DNA of 64,000 bases from Lutibacter sp. (GTDB lineage: Bacteria; Bacteroidota; Bacteroidia; Flavobacteriales; Flavobacteriaceae). This document shows positions 1-8,952 of the stretch, piece after piece; within the stretch, counting starts at the first letter, position 1, and each line of letters starts with the position of its first letter. Location: positions 21,809 to 85,808 of the forward strand of contig NVWM01000029.1 of the NCBI GenBank assembly GCA_002733665.1, in the 5' to 3' direction. A model generated the notes under the pieces. That model was not told the origin of the DNA, did not search any database, and worked only from the letters and a program-made list of their open reading frames with translations. The position numbers were made by a program, and so were the translations under genes.

Positions 1-1
1 T

Positions 2-724
2 CCAGCAGAACTTCAAAATAAAGATTTACTCGAAATACTTCCTGAAGCAGAAGAGTTTGCTTTAAACTCATTGATTCCTGCATTGGCAAAAGGTGGATTT
101 ATATCAGAAAATGAAAAACAGCGTGTTGCTGAGAAAATGGCATACTATTCTGGAATGTCAAAAAAATCTATTTTACAAAATAACTTAGATGTAAGTACAG
201 GGTTTTTCTGGAAAGAATTATTGAGAAATTCAGGAAAAACCATAGGAAGATTAGATTCGCGTTATATCGGAATTGACAAAAAAGAAACAGGTTCAAGACC
301 AGACTACAATGCTGAATTGACTTCTTGGCTACACTCTTTTACTCCTGCAATTAATTATTATTTGAGAGAGCACTTAGACTACAAAACAGACTTAAAATAT
401 AATATGTTTGGTGATGTTCACCCTTGGGACAGGCGTAATAATAACACACGTGAAAACTTACGAAAAGCAATGGCAGAAAATCCATTTTTACATGTGATGG
501 TTCAAAGCGGTTATTATGACGGTGCGACAACTTATTTTGCTGCAAAGTACTCAATGTGGCAAACTGATCCAAGCGGAAAAATGAAAGATCGATTTAACTT
601 TCATGGGTATAGAAGTGGACATATGATGTATCTACGTAATGAAGATTTAAAATCTTCAAACCAACATATTCGTGATTTTATTAAAAAATCTACGCCAAAA
701 AAAGGACAATCTGCTAAGTATTAA
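2..724 (+). CDS. Serine carboxypeptidase-like protein (peptidase S10), 5' end outside window
   Basis: The frame is open from the left edge to a TAA at 722-724, so this is the C-terminal part (about 240 residues) of a longer protein. Two blocks resemble the end of peptidase S10: QSGYYDGATTYFAAKYSMW, where the Asp of YYDGAT fits the catalytic Asp, and GYRSGHMMYLR, where the His of SGHMMY fits the catalytic His. The Ser nucleophile and any signal peptide would lie upstream of the window. Bacterial S10 proteins are usually secreted enzymes of roughly 480-500 residues that remove C-terminal residues from peptides. The ATG at base 71 is internal, not the start. The family call is fairly secure; the substrate is unknown. 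Confidence 0.8.
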   Translation, partial: PAELQNKDLLEILPEAEEFALNSLIPALAKGGFISENEKQRVAEKMAYYSGMSKKSILQNNLDVSTGFFWKELLRNSGKTIGRLDSRYIGIDKKETGSRPDYNAELTSWLHSFTPAINYYLREHLDYKTDLKYNMFGDVHPWDRRNNNTRENLRKAMAENPFLHVMVQSGYYDGATTYFAAKYSMWQTDPSGKMKDRFNFHGYRSGHMMYLRNEDLKSSNQHIRDFIKKSTPKKGQSAKY

Positions 725-734
725 TTTTTTAACC

Positions 735-793
735 TCTCGACTCCGCTCGAGGAGACAATTCATTATTTTTTGTCTGTTCGAGCGGAGTCGAGA
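735..793. repeat. Hairpin repeat, possible bidirectional terminator
   Basis: Perfect 16-bp inverted arms, TCTCGACTCCGCTCGA at 735-750 and its complement at 778-793, are extended inward by AGACA/TGTCT (753-757 and 771-775). The element lies between two convergent genes, 11 bases past one stop and 12 bases from the other, so it could end transcription from both sides. It belongs to the dispersed repeat family seen elsewhere in the window; the closest copy is at 38478-38527. Confidence 0.8.
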
Positions 794-804
794 ACTATAA
801 CTCA

Positions 805-2076
805 CTAACTCTTTAACAAGTCATTTCCTATTGCGCACTGCAAACATTTTTGCTTTGCGCAATATTCGTTTTTCAATTGTAGTAATGCTTGTGATTCAAA
901 CGCATTATTCGATTTGATTTTGAGTGAATTAAACGTATCAATAATACCATTCTTCTCAGGTTTTAATTGCTGGATTAAACTCAGAATAACAGATTCATCT
1001 AATTTCCCAATATGTTTTAAATAGATAAATTTTAATGGAATTATTGTATTTATTAAAAGTAAATCAACAAAAGATTTTGTAAGTTTTTTAATACGTTTTG
1101 GAGATTCTTTTTCAAATGTATAATGTGTCTCCCAAAATTCAGACGTTGTAATTTCAAACAATTCATATACTTCTGCTACTGATTCTAATGACATCAATTT
1201 TGAAAACACGTTTTGGTGCTTACTATACAAACCAGCAAGTTGTGAAATTCTAATTGTAGGGAAATTCATCGGTCGTAATCTAAAATACTGAACAGAATCC
1301 CGATGAACAGTATCCAATTTATATTTTTTACTCTGATAATTATATTCTTTTTTTAATTTATTAAAATATTGATTGTCAATTGATTTGTTAAATATTCCTA
1401 ATTGACCAAAAAACAAACTCTCTAAATTTTGTTGACTACTCCACTCTTTTCTAACTATTGAAAAGTCTATTGAAGTTGCCATTTCAAAAAACGAATCAGC
1501 ATTTACTTTTAGTCCAAAATTACGAGTCAATAATTGAAATAAAACGGCTTCCCAATCAAAATTTGTTTTCTCTAATCGTTGTGTAATCAAAACTGATTTA
1601 CGTTCCAATCGCTCAAAATACAAACGTTCCAACCAATTGGAAACAATAAAACTGTCAACAGAAGAAATGTCTTGTTCGCAGTTAATCCATTTTTGAGATT
1701 TTGAAAATAATTTTTGATACTTCTGAAGTAAATCTTTTGAAACAAACTCTTTCAACTCCAATGTTGGAATTGCAGTATTCTCACTATTATGCACGTCTAT
1801 ATCGTGCTCCCAAACAACATGCAAAATCACATTGTCATAATTGCTATCATTCTCATGATTATGCACATACCAATCAGAAGATTTTATATGAATCTCAACA
1901 TTTCCTGCCCATAATTGTGAGCCAATTTTAATTTTTGCATTAAAAAAATCTGGTCCAGCATAATGGTTATGAGTTCCTACAGAAATTATAGTTATCTCGT
2001 CTCTTTCTGATGTTTTTATTGCATCACAAAAAAACAATTTATGTTTCCATAAATAATGAAGTAAATCTTCTTTCAC
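805..2076 (-). CDS. DUF2851 family protein
   Basis: A 423-residue protein with no signal peptide or membrane segment, so probably cytoplasmic. The N-terminal third carries the features I associate with DUF2851, a family common in Bacteroidota with no known function: GTHNHYAGPDFFNAKIKIG near residue 34 and WAGNVEIHIKSSDW near residue 56. The C-terminus has a small cysteine cluster, C-x4-C-x2-C in CAKQKCLQC, that could bind a metal. It stands alone, convergent with the S10 peptidase gene and separated from the porin gene by a terminator, so the context gives no hint of its role. The family call is secure; the function is unknown. Confidence 0.8.
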   Translation of the reverse strand: MKEDLLHYLWKHKLFFCDAIKTSERDEITIISVGTHNHYAGPDFFNAKIKIGSQLWAGNVEIHIKSSDWYVHNHENDSNYDNVILHVVWEHDIDVHNSENTAIPTLELKEFVSKDLLQKYQKLFSKSQKWINCEQDISSVDSFIVSNWLERLYFERLERKSVLITQRLEKTNFDWEAVLFQLLTRNFGLKVNADSFFEMATSIDFSIVRKEWSSQQNLESLFFGQLGIFNKSIDNQYFNKLKKEYNYQSKKYKLDTVHRDSVQYFRLRPMNFPTIRISQLAGLYSKHQNVFSKLMSLESVAEVYELFEITTSEFWETHYTFEKESPKRIKKLTKSFVDLLLINTIIPLKFIYLKHIGKLDESVILSLIQQLKPEKNGIIDTFNSLKIKSNNAFESQALLQLKNEYCAKQKCLQCAIGNDLLKS

Positions 2077-2166
2077 AGCAATTAAAAGATATATTTGATT
2101 GAACCATAAATATACGATTTAAATTTATCCAATAAAATAATCTCACACTAGATATTAAAAAATAAA

Positions 2167-2194
2167 GAGGACTACCTTTCTTACGGTAGTCCTC
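2167..2194 (-). terminator. Rho-independent terminator of the porin gene
   Basis: Perfect 10-bp stem GAGGACTACC/GGTAGTCCTC with an 8-nt loop, followed on the minus strand by a T-rich run (CTTTATTTTTT). It lies 36 bases past the stop of the porin gene at 2230. Confidence 0.85.
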
Positions 2195-2229
2195 TCTAAT
2201 GGTTCTTTCTAAACAAAAGACAATTATAA

Positions 2230-3519
2230 TTAGAAACTAATTACTGCTTCAAAGACAACTCCTTTAAAGTTTGCGTTTGTTAATGATCCTCCATAATTTT
2301 CATCATATGTTTGATTTACATATTCTAATTTTGTCAAAATGTTTTTAGACATAAACCATCCAGCACCAAGTTGAAATCTATCTACTTTCATTTCTTCAGG
2401 CTTAGTTGTTCCATTAGCATATTCACCATGACCTTTTACTGAATTATAACGAGTACCAACATATAATTGCTCCGAAGTTCCGAATCTATAAATTAACTCT
2501 GCTCCTATTTGTGTATATTTTCCTTTTTCAAATCCATCCTTAGTTTTAAGACCTTTTGTTTGCTCTAAAATACCAAAGAACTCCAATCCTTTATATTTTA
2601 CAAATGGATTAATTTGAAATGCTGTTTCATTTTTAAATCCTGGATTAACTCGTCCACTTCTAAAATTATCAGATCCACCTACCTCTCTAAAGATATTATA
2701 GTAACGAGATCCTGCTCTATCACCAGCATAAAGATGATTCCCATTTGAATATCCACCAGCAGTATAGTAAGACCCTGTAACACGAACTCTTAAGTCTTCA
2801 TCGATTTGTTTTTCAAATCCAAGTTTACTATAAAAAGTAACTTTATTATCAGTTGTTTCATCTTTCACGACAGTAGGATTTAAATATCCATTTGACAACC
2901 CTAATACAACAATCCAGCTCTTTGGCATTAAATTTAATTCCATAAACGCTTCTGTTGAATAAGAATCCATTAAGTAATTCCCTACGAACGGATTGTAAAT
3001 AGCGCTTGCATTATCAGATCTTCTAAAATGTGCATCTCCATAGTTAATTTCGTCAACACCTATTCTTATAGAAGCAATGTCTGTAAATTTACTACCAAAA
3101 CCTTCTTTAATAAAATCTAAGTTATCAATTTGTAAATACCCTCCTTTAACCCAAGATTCGTTATGGTGTCTTGAAGATAAATACGTTCTTAAATGTACAC
3201 GAACTCCATCAATTAATTGAGCATCAATATTTAAATTTGCTGTAGGTAAATTAACATTTGAACCAAGATCAACTAAATTATCCAGGTCATTTGAATGATT
3301 TAATCCTTGAAATTGAAGTGCAAAATCAGCACCCATTTTAACCTTTAGTCCATCAAATTTTACTGTGTCTTTTTTTGTTTCAAAAATATTTATACCATCA
3401 TATCCTGTAGGTCTAAAATTTTGAAGTTCTTGTGATTTCACCGTGACCACTTGCCCGTTTATTGTAATACAAGTCATTGCAAGTATTAGTGTTAGAAAAA
3501 TTCTTTTAATTGTTTTCAT
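2230..3519 (-). CDS. Outer-membrane beta-barrel porin-like protein
   Basis: 429 residues. A typical signal peptide (KRIFLTLILAMTCITINGQ) is followed by alternating strands rich in Tyr, Gly and Phe, and the protein ends in FEAVISF, a C-terminal aromatic as expected for an outer-membrane barrel inserted by BamA. Late strands such as LYVGTRYNSVKG and ILTKLEYVNQTYDENYGG look like porin hairpins. I cannot assign a substrate or named family; phosphate-selective or alginate-export-type porins are the nearest comparison. It lies 32 bases downstream of a YceI-like gene on the same strand and probably shares its transcript, which ends at the terminator at 2167-2194. Confidence 0.7.
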   Translation of the reverse strand: MKTIKRIFLTLILAMTCITINGQVVTVKSQELQNFRPTGYDGINIFETKKDTVKFDGLKVKMGADFALQFQGLNHSNDLDNLVDLGSNVNLPTANLNIDAQLIDGVRVHLRTYLSSRHHNESWVKGGYLQIDNLDFIKEGFGSKFTDIASIRIGVDEINYGDAHFRRSDNASAIYNPFVGNYLMDSYSTEAFMELNLMPKSWIVVLGLSNGYLNPTVVKDETTDNKVTFYSKLGFEKQIDEDLRVRVTGSYYTAGGYSNGNHLYAGDRAGSRYYNIFREVGGSDNFRSGRVNPGFKNETAFQINPFVKYKGLEFFGILEQTKGLKTKDGFEKGKYTQIGAELIYRFGTSEQLYVGTRYNSVKGHGEYANGTTKPEEMKVDRFQLGAGWFMSKNILTKLEYVNQTYDENYGGSLTNANFKGVVFEAVISF

Positions 3520-3551
3520 TTTTGATTTAATTTATAGTTTATTTATTTGTT

Positions 3552-4136
3552 TTAAAATTCGACTGAAAAGTCAATTGTTATTTCATTTCCAGTTTTTACA
3601 GTTCCAAAAAGAGCCGTCGGAGGATCAACACCATAGTCTGTCATTTTTAATTGATGGCTTCCTTCTAGAATAACTCTATTACCCTTTTTATTAATTACAG
3701 TCTCTATTGAGACCTTGTTCGTTTTTCCTGCAATTGTCAATTCTCCAATCAAGTCTAATTTCAACAATTCACCATTGTCATCAACAATAATTGCGTTTAT
3801 AAATTCATATTTAATTCTTGGGAATTCTTTTTCTTTTAAGGCTTTTCTAGTCAATTTATCCATTAAAGATGAACCTTTATTATTCTTAATACTCTTAACT
3901 TCTACAATAACATTTAACTTTTCAATTTGTGTTTCTTTATCATTCAAAACTATATAAGCGCTAGACTCTTCAACATTACTAGTCCAGTCATGCAAACTTG
4001 ATGTACCTTTAATTACTAATGCACTTTCTTTTAATTCCAATTTTTCCGCTCCATCCAATAAATTCTTATCAGCTTGAGAATATGCCGTAATTGAGATAAA
4101 CAATAGCATGAGATTAAACATTATTGAGATTTTCAT
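3552..4136 (-). CDS. YceI-like periplasmic lipocalin-fold protein
   Basis: 194 residues with a signal peptide ending near AYSQA. The body fits the YceI family: ALVIKGTSSLHDWTSNVEE (the usual GTSTLHDW block) and the later SSLMDKLTRKALKEKEFPRI (the usual D-x-x-L-K-x-x-EFP block). YceI proteins are periplasmic barrels that bind long isoprenoid or lipid chains in solved structures; the ligand here is unknown. It is the first gene of a pair with the downstream porin, which suggests a shared role in envelope traffic or stress. Confidence 0.85.
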   Translation of the reverse strand: MKISIMFNLMLLFISITAYSQADKNLLDGAEKLELKESALVIKGTSSLHDWTSNVEESSAYIVLNDKETQIEKLNVIVEVKSIKNNKGSSLMDKLTRKALKEKEFPRIKYEFINAIIVDDNGELLKLDLIGELTIAGKTNKVSIETVINKKGNRVILEGSHQLKMTDYGVDPPTALFGTVKTGNEITIDFSVEF

Positions 4137-4166
4137 AATTTTATAGATTTATTATTAAATATGCTG

Positions 4167-4174
4167 CAAATTTA
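4167..4174 (-). promoter_or_regulatory. -7 element upstream of the YceI/porin operon
   Basis: The minus strand reads TAAATTTG, matching the Bacteroidota -7 consensus TAnnTTTG, 30 bases before the ATG at 4136. I see no clear TTG at the -33 position, so this is a half-match. Confidence 0.4.
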
Positions 4175-4289
4175 TGCCCAGTTTTCATGTTAAAATATGA
4201 TTATTGTCAGTTATGTAAAAAAATCACTTTTTTTTACAAGCTATCTTTTCATTTTTTTTCCGTTCTTTACAATTCAAAATAGAATAGGT

Positions 4290-4922
4290 ATGAATAGCAT
4301 CGAAAGATTAGAATGGCGTTATGCAACAAAAAAATTTGACAGCACAAAAAAACTATCAGAAAATCAATTAAATATATTAAAGAGTGCTTTTACTTTAACT
4401 GCGACTTCTTATGGCTTACAACCACTTAAACTACTTGTTATCAGCAATCAAAAAATAAAAAATGATTTACTAGAGCATTCATATAACCAACAACAAGTAG
4501 TTGATTGTTCTCACTTATTAGTCATCTGTATAAAAACTACAATTGATAGTAATTACATTGATGAAAAGTTTGATTTAGAAAAAGAAGTTAGAGGAACTCC
4601 TGAAGAAACTATCAACGACTTTAGAGCATTTCTAAAAGATGAATTCAGCAATAAAACATCAGAAGAAATTGAATACTCATCTATCAATCAAGCATATATT
4701 GCGTTGGGAAATTTAATAACCGTTTGCGCTTTTGAAAGTATCGATTCATGTCCTATGGAAGGTTTTAATCCTGAAAAATTTGATGAAGTATTAGATTTAA
4801 AAAGTCAACAACTAAAATCTGTTTTAGCCCTGCCTGTTGGCTTTAGAAATGACGATTGTTTTATGAGTACACTAAAAAAAGTGAGGATTCCCATAGAAGA
4901 ATCTGTTATCAATGTTGATTAA
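4290..4922 (+). CDS. Nitroreductase family NAD(P)H-dependent oxidoreductase
   Basis: I place the start at ATG 4290 (MNSIERLEWRYATKKFD), where the conserved nitroreductase N-terminus begins; the frame extends upstream to 4197 but adds only a low-complexity hydrophobic stretch. The resulting protein of 210 residues has the typical RYATKKFD block, SYGLQPLKLLVI (flavin and dimer contact region), and a C-terminal VLALPVGFRNDDC that resembles the L-P-V-G-Y-R segment of NfsB-type enzymes. These are FMN-containing dimers reducing nitro compounds, quinones or flavins with NAD(P)H. It is a single gene between the divergent YceI gene and pepD. Confidence 0.85.
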   Translation: MNSIERLEWRYATKKFDSTKKLSENQLNILKSAFTLTATSYGLQPLKLLVISNQKIKNDLLEHSYNQQQVVDCSHLLVICIKTTIDSNYIDEKFDLEKEVRGTPEETINDFRAFLKDEFSNKTSEEIEYSSINQAYIALGNLITVCAFESIDSCPMEGFNPEKFDEVLDLKSQQLKSVLALPVGFRNDDCFMSTLKKVRIPIEESVINVD

Positions 4923-4925
4923 TCT

Positions 4926-5010
4926 GTCACTGCGATTCGTTTTAAGCGAAGTGGCAGTCTCACAATTTATCAAGAGATTACTTCGTCATAAAAAACTCCT
5001 CGTAATGACG
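4926..5010. repeat. Dispersed repeat, degenerate inverted arms
   Basis: Begins GTCACTGCGATTCG and ends CTCCTCGTAATGACG, with AGCGAAGTGGCAGTCTC and GAGATTACTTCGTCAT inside. The ends are imperfect inverted copies of each other. This type (GTCATTGCGA...TCGTAATGAC) differs in sequence from the other copies in the window but has the same design. It lies between the nitroreductase stop and the pepD promoter. Confidence 0.6.
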
Positions 5011-5033
5011 CTGTAAACCAACTCCATTTTCCC

Positions 5034-5041
5034 TACCTTTG
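5034..5041 (+). promoter_or_regulatory. -7 element of pepD
   Basis: TACCTTTG matches TAnnTTTG and lies 25 bases before the pepD ATG. No convincing -33 TTG is present at the usual spacing. Confidence 0.45.
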
Positions 5042-5066
5042 CTCAACAAATTTTAATACTATAAAA

Positions 5067-6518
5067 ATGAGTAAAGCCATAAGAAACCTAGAACCAAACA
5101 GAGTTTGGAATAATTTTGCAGATTTAAATGCAGTGCCTCGCGCATCAAAAAAAGAAGAACGAGTAATAGCCTTTATGGTTGCTTTTGGTGAAAAACTAGG
5201 ATTAGAAACTATCATTGACCCTGTTGAAAATGTAATTATCAAGAAACCTGCATCTAAAGGGATGGAAAATCGTAAAAAAATTGTGATGCAAAGCCATTTA
5301 GATATGGTGCACCAAAAAAATAACGATACCATTTTTGATTTTGATACAGAAGGAATTAAAATGTATGTTGACGGAGATTGGGTACGTGCAGATGGCACAA
5401 CTCTTGGTGCAGATAATGGTCTTGGAGTTGCTTCTATTATGAGTATTCTAGAATCAACCGATATTCCTCATCCTGCAATAGAAGCCTTATTTACAATTGA
5501 CGAAGAAACAGGAATGACTGGAGCAATGGGTCTTCAAGGAGGATATCTTGATGGTGAAATTCTTTTAAATTTAGATACTGAAGACGATGATGAAATTGGT
5601 GTAGGATGTGCTGGAGGTGTTGATGTTACTGCAACAAAAAAATATACTCAAGAAAATATTTCTTCCAATGCTATTGCATATAAAATTACTGTAAAAGGTT
5701 TGCAAGGAGGACATTCTGGAATGGATATCATAAAAGGATTAGGCAATGCAAATAAAATGATGAATAGAGTTTTATATGCACTTAATGATGAAGTTTCAAT
5801 TGCTGAGATTGATGGAGGAAGTTTGAGAAATGCAATTCCAAGAGAGAGTAATGCTATTATTACTACAAATGATGTTACTGCTTTTAAAAATGTCTTTGAC
5901 AAAGTAATTTCTGAAATTCAGAATGAATATAAAAGTGTCGAAAACGAATTAGAAATCGTATCAGAAGCAGTAGAAAACCCAACTTCTGTATTGTCACAAT
6001 CAGATCAAAAAGCGTTGATACATAGTCTTTATTCCGCACATAATGGTGTTTTTAGAATGAGTCCAGACATTGAAGATTTGGTAGAGACTTCGAATAATAT
6101 CGCAAGAGTTATTGTAAAAGATGGCGCAATAAAAATAGGTTGCTTAACACGTTCTTCAGTTGAATCTGGAAAATGGGATTTGGCATTTACATTAAAATCA
6201 ACTTTTGAATTGGGAGGGTTTTTAGTTGAATTTGGAGGCTCTTATCCTGGATGGAAACCAAATCCAGACTCTGCAATTTTAGTAGTACTGAAAAAGGTGT
6301 ATGAAGATATGTTCAATGAAAAACCAAACATTCTTGCTTGTCACGCTGGATTAGAGTGTGGTCTTTTAGGGACTCACTATCCAGAAATGGATATGATTTC
6401 TTTTGGACCAACTATCAAAGGAGCACATTCTCCTGACGAAAGAGCAAGTATCAGTTCGACTCAAAAATATTGGAAGTATTTACTAGAAATATTGGCAAAT
6501 ATTCCTGAGAAAGCATAA
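5067..6518 (+). CDS. pepD: Aminoacyl-histidine dipeptidase (cytosol non-specific dipeptidase)
   Basis: 483 residues, the usual length for PepD (peptidase family M20C). Metal-binding blocks are visible in order: QSHLDMVHQ (His77, Asp79), TLGADNGLGVAS (bridging Asp), TIDEETGMTGAMG (general-base Glu pair), LNLDTEDDDE, and near the C-terminus SFGPTIKGAHSPDE (final His ligand). The dimerisation lid carries LQGGHSGMDI. It hydrolyses dipeptides such as Xaa-His in the cytoplasm. It has its own promoter-like element and is followed by 135 non-coding bases before parA. High confidence. Confidence 0.95.
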   Translation: MSKAIRNLEPNRVWNNFADLNAVPRASKKEERVIAFMVAFGEKLGLETIIDPVENVIIKKPASKGMENRKKIVMQSHLDMVHQKNNDTIFDFDTEGIKMYVDGDWVRADGTTLGADNGLGVASIMSILESTDIPHPAIEALFTIDEETGMTGAMGLQGGYLDGEILLNLDTEDDDEIGVGCAGGVDVTATKKYTQENISSNAIAYKITVKGLQGGHSGMDIIKGLGNANKMMNRVLYALNDEVSIAEIDGGSLRNAIPRESNAIITTNDVTAFKNVFDKVISEIQNEYKSVENELEIVSEAVENPTSVLSQSDQKALIHSLYSAHNGVFRMSPDIEDLVETSNNIARVIVKDGAIKIGCLTRSSVESGKWDLAFTLKSTFELGGFLVEFGGSYPGWKPNPDSAILVVLKKVYEDMFNEKPNILACHAGLECGLLGTHYPEMDMISFGPTIKGAHSPDERASISSTQKYWKYLLEILANIPEKA

Positions 6519-6653
6519 TTACCTATTGCTATTTAACCTCTCAATTAGTTTAAAGTAGAAGATATGGCTCTAATTCTAACAAATTGTTAACATCTTCTAT
6601 TTTCAAAACTCATAAATAATTGTATTTTTACGTCTTAATACCTCACAATATAT

Positions 6654-7421
6654 ATGGGAAAAATAATCGCAATTGCAAATCAAAAAGGTGGTGTTGGTAA
6701 AACAACAACAACTGTAAATTTAGCGGCTTCATTAGGTGTTCTTGAGCAAAAAGTATTATTAATTGATGCTGATCCTCAAGCAAATGCTTCTTCAAGTTTA
6801 GGAATTGATGTTGACCAAGTAATCAAAGGAACCTATCAACTTTTAGAGCACACAGCCTCTGCCAAAGAAGTAATTGTAAAGACATCGTCTCCAAATGTAG
6901 ATATCATCCCATCACATATTGATTTAGTTGCTATTGAGATAGAATTGGTAGATAAAGAACAACGTGAATATATGCTTCAAAAAGCATTAGTGGAAGTGAA
7001 AAACGACTATGATTATATCTTAATTGATTGTGCTCCTTCACTTGGCTTGATAACACTGAACTCTTTAGTTGCTGCTGATGCAGTTATTATCCCAATCCAA
7101 TGTGAATATTTTGCACTTGAAGGATTAGGAAAATTACTAAATACCATCAAAGGTGTACAAAATATCCATAATAAAGAATTAAGTATCGAAGGTTTATTAC
7201 TAACAATGCATGATTCGCGCTTACGCCTTTCAAATCAAGTTGTTGATGAAGTAAAAAAACACTTCGATAATATGGTTTTTAAAACAATCATTCAACGAAA
7301 TGTCCGTTTAAGTGAAGCGCCAAGTTATGGTGAAAGTATTATAAAATATGACGCAACAAGTAGAGGCGCAGAAAATTATCTTAATTTAGCTAACGAAGTC
7401 CTTAAAAAGAATAGTAAATAA
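6654..7421 (+). CDS. parA: Chromosome-partitioning ATPase ParA (Soj)
   Basis: 255 residues with the deviant Walker A motif KGGVGKTT (residues 11-18), the LLIDADPQANASSSLG block and the YILIDCAPSLGLITLNSL Walker B region. Length and lack of a DNA-binding N-terminal domain fit chromosomal ParA rather than plasmid SopA types. It dimerises on DNA with ATP and is stimulated by ParB to move origin regions. Its stop codon overlaps the ATG of parB by one base, so the two are translationally coupled. Confidence 0.95.
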   Translation: MGKIIAIANQKGGVGKTTTTVNLAASLGVLEQKVLLIDADPQANASSSLGIDVDQVIKGTYQLLEHTASAKEVIVKTSSPNVDIIPSHIDLVAIEIELVDKEQREYMLQKALVEVKNDYDYILIDCAPSLGLITLNSLVAADAVIIPIQCEYFALEGLGKLLNTIKGVQNIHNKELSIEGLLLTMHDSRLRLSNQVVDEVKKHFDNMVFKTIIQRNVRLSEAPSYGESIIKYDATSRGAENYLNLANEVLKKNSK

Positions 7422-8284
7422 TGGCAAAAGCAACTAAAAAACAAGCTTTAGGAAGAGGCTTGTCTGCATTATTAAAAGATTCAACTACTGATAAACTAAT
7501 CGGAAGTATTATTGAGCTAAATCTTGATTCGATTGAGGTAAATCCATATCAACCAAGATTTCATTTTGATAGTGAAGCATTGCAAGAATTAGCAAATTCG
7601 ATAAAAGAATTAGGTATTGTTCAGCCAATTACTGTTCGTAAATTAGAAGAAAACAAATATCAATTAGTTTCTGGAGAACGTCGTTTTAGAGCTTCTAAAT
7701 TAATCGGCAATAAATCAATTCCAGCATACATTCGTACTGCAAATGACCAAGAAATGCTCGAAATGGCATTGGTTGAAAACATTCAGCGTAAAGATCTAGA
7801 TCCAATTGAAGTTGCGTTATCTTATCAACGTTTGATTGACGAAATCAATTTAACACAAGAAGAAATGAGTAAGCGCGTTGGTAAAAAACGTTCTACTATT
7901 TCAAACTATTTAAGATTGTTAAAACTAGATCCAATAATTCAAACAGGAATTAGAGATAAATTTATTTCTATGGGTCATGGTCGCGCAATTATTAATATTG
8001 ACAGTCAAGACGAACAACTAACAATTTACGAGAAAATATTAAAAGGAAAATTATCTGTACGTCAAACAGAAAATTTGGTTAAAACCATAAAAGAAGGTAT
8101 TCCTAAGACAGATCACACAAAAATACCTCAAGTCCCATTTTATGTAAAAAATAGTATTGGCGAACTACAGGAGCATTTTAATTGTAATATCAGAGTTAAA
8201 ATGATGAAAAATAATAATGGTAAGATTGTGATACCTTTTACTTCAGAAAAAGATTTTATTCGCATTAAAAAATTATTAGAATAA
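7421..8284 (+). CDS. parB: Chromosome-partitioning protein ParB (Spo0J)
   Basis: 287 residues. The N-terminus GRGLSALLKD is the usual ParA-stimulating segment. IEVNPYQPRFHFD and the ParB/Srx CTPase blocks LVSGERRFRASKL and EMALVENIQRKDLDPIE follow, then the helix-turn-helix EEMSKRVGKKRSTISNYLRLL. It binds parS sites and slides as a CTP-dependent clamp. It overlaps parA by one base and is followed after 2 bases by the DUF5683 gene, so all are probably co-transcribed. I saw no parS site in this window. Confidence 0.95.
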   Translation: MAKATKKQALGRGLSALLKDSTTDKLIGSIIELNLDSIEVNPYQPRFHFDSEALQELANSIKELGIVQPITVRKLEENKYQLVSGERRFRASKLIGNKSIPAYIRTANDQEMLEMALVENIQRKDLDPIEVALSYQRLIDEINLTQEEMSKRVGKKRSTISNYLRLLKLDPIIQTGIRDKFISMGHGRAIINIDSQDEQLTIYEKILKGKLSVRQTENLVKTIKEGIPKTDHTKIPQVPFYVKNSIGELQEHFNCNIRVKMMKNNNGKIVIPFTSEKDFIRIKKLLE

Positions 8285-8286
8285 TC

Positions 8287-8865
8287 GTGAAATATAAAGC
8301 ATTTTACATCCTTATTTGCTGTGTTATTTTTAACATCAATTTCTCTTTTTCTCAAAAGAATGATTTATACATTAGCGATACAATTCCGACAGTTGAAGAA
8401 GGAATAAATCCTCTTGCACCTTCAACTGCAGCATTTTATTCTGCTGTTATTCCTGGTCTTGGACAAGCATATAACAAGAAATATTGGAAAATTCCGATTG
8501 TATATGCAGCACTTGGAACTTCAACTTATTTCTATATTGATAATAACAAAAATTACAACCGTACTAGAACTGCATTTAAACTATTAAAAGCAGGAAAACC
8601 ACATGAATTTGACGGTTTAAACGGGAATGATTTATTAAGTGAAGAAGCACTTGTAAGAGCCCAAAAAGGATATAAAGAAAATCGAGATTTATCATTATTC
8701 ATAACTATTGGCTTGTATGTTCTTCAAGTTATTGAAGCGAGTGTAGATGCACATTTAATGCAATTAAACACGGATGATAACTTATCATTCAATCCAAATT
8801 TAGTGATAGATCCCATAACAAATCAAGTTGTTGCAGGCGTTTCAATTTCTTATAGTTTTAACTGA
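8287..8865 (+). CDS. DUF5683 domain membrane/secreted protein
   Basis: 192 residues starting at GTG 8287, two bases after parB. A signal peptide or N-terminal anchor (FYILICCVIFNINFSFSQ) is followed by the hallmark of DUF5683: NPLAPSTAAFYSAVIPGLGQ then YNKKYWKIPIVYAALGTSTYFY, a hydrophobic hairpin. A second hydrophobic stretch (LSLFITIGLYVLQVIEASVDA) lies near residue 140. The family is widespread in Bacteroidota, of unknown function, and habitually linked to parB and dapB. The context suggests a cell-cycle or envelope role, but that is inference only. Confidence 0.8.
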   Translation: MKYKAFYILICCVIFNINFSFSQKNDLYISDTIPTVEEGINPLAPSTAAFYSAVIPGLGQAYNKKYWKIPIVYAALGTSTYFYIDNNKNYNRTRTAFKLLKAGKPHEFDGLNGNDLLSEEALVRAQKGYKENRDLSLFITIGLYVLQVIEASVDAHLMQLNTDDNLSFNPNLVIDPITNQVVAGVSISYSFN

Positions 8866-8952
8866 TGAAACGAGCAACTAAAAATTTTATCCTAATTAAA
8901 ATAATTTATAGCGAACTGCTTATGCTACCAATAAAAAATATAATTTAAGCAT

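Noticed and set aside
4197..4289. Hydrophobic leader that would give the nitroreductase a signal peptide
   Set aside because: Nitroreductases are cytoplasmic, and the conserved N-terminus starts exactly at ATG 4290.
6654..8284. parS sites near parAB
   Set aside because: No sequence close to TGTTTCACGTGAAACA was seen, although I could not scan the window exhaustively by computer.
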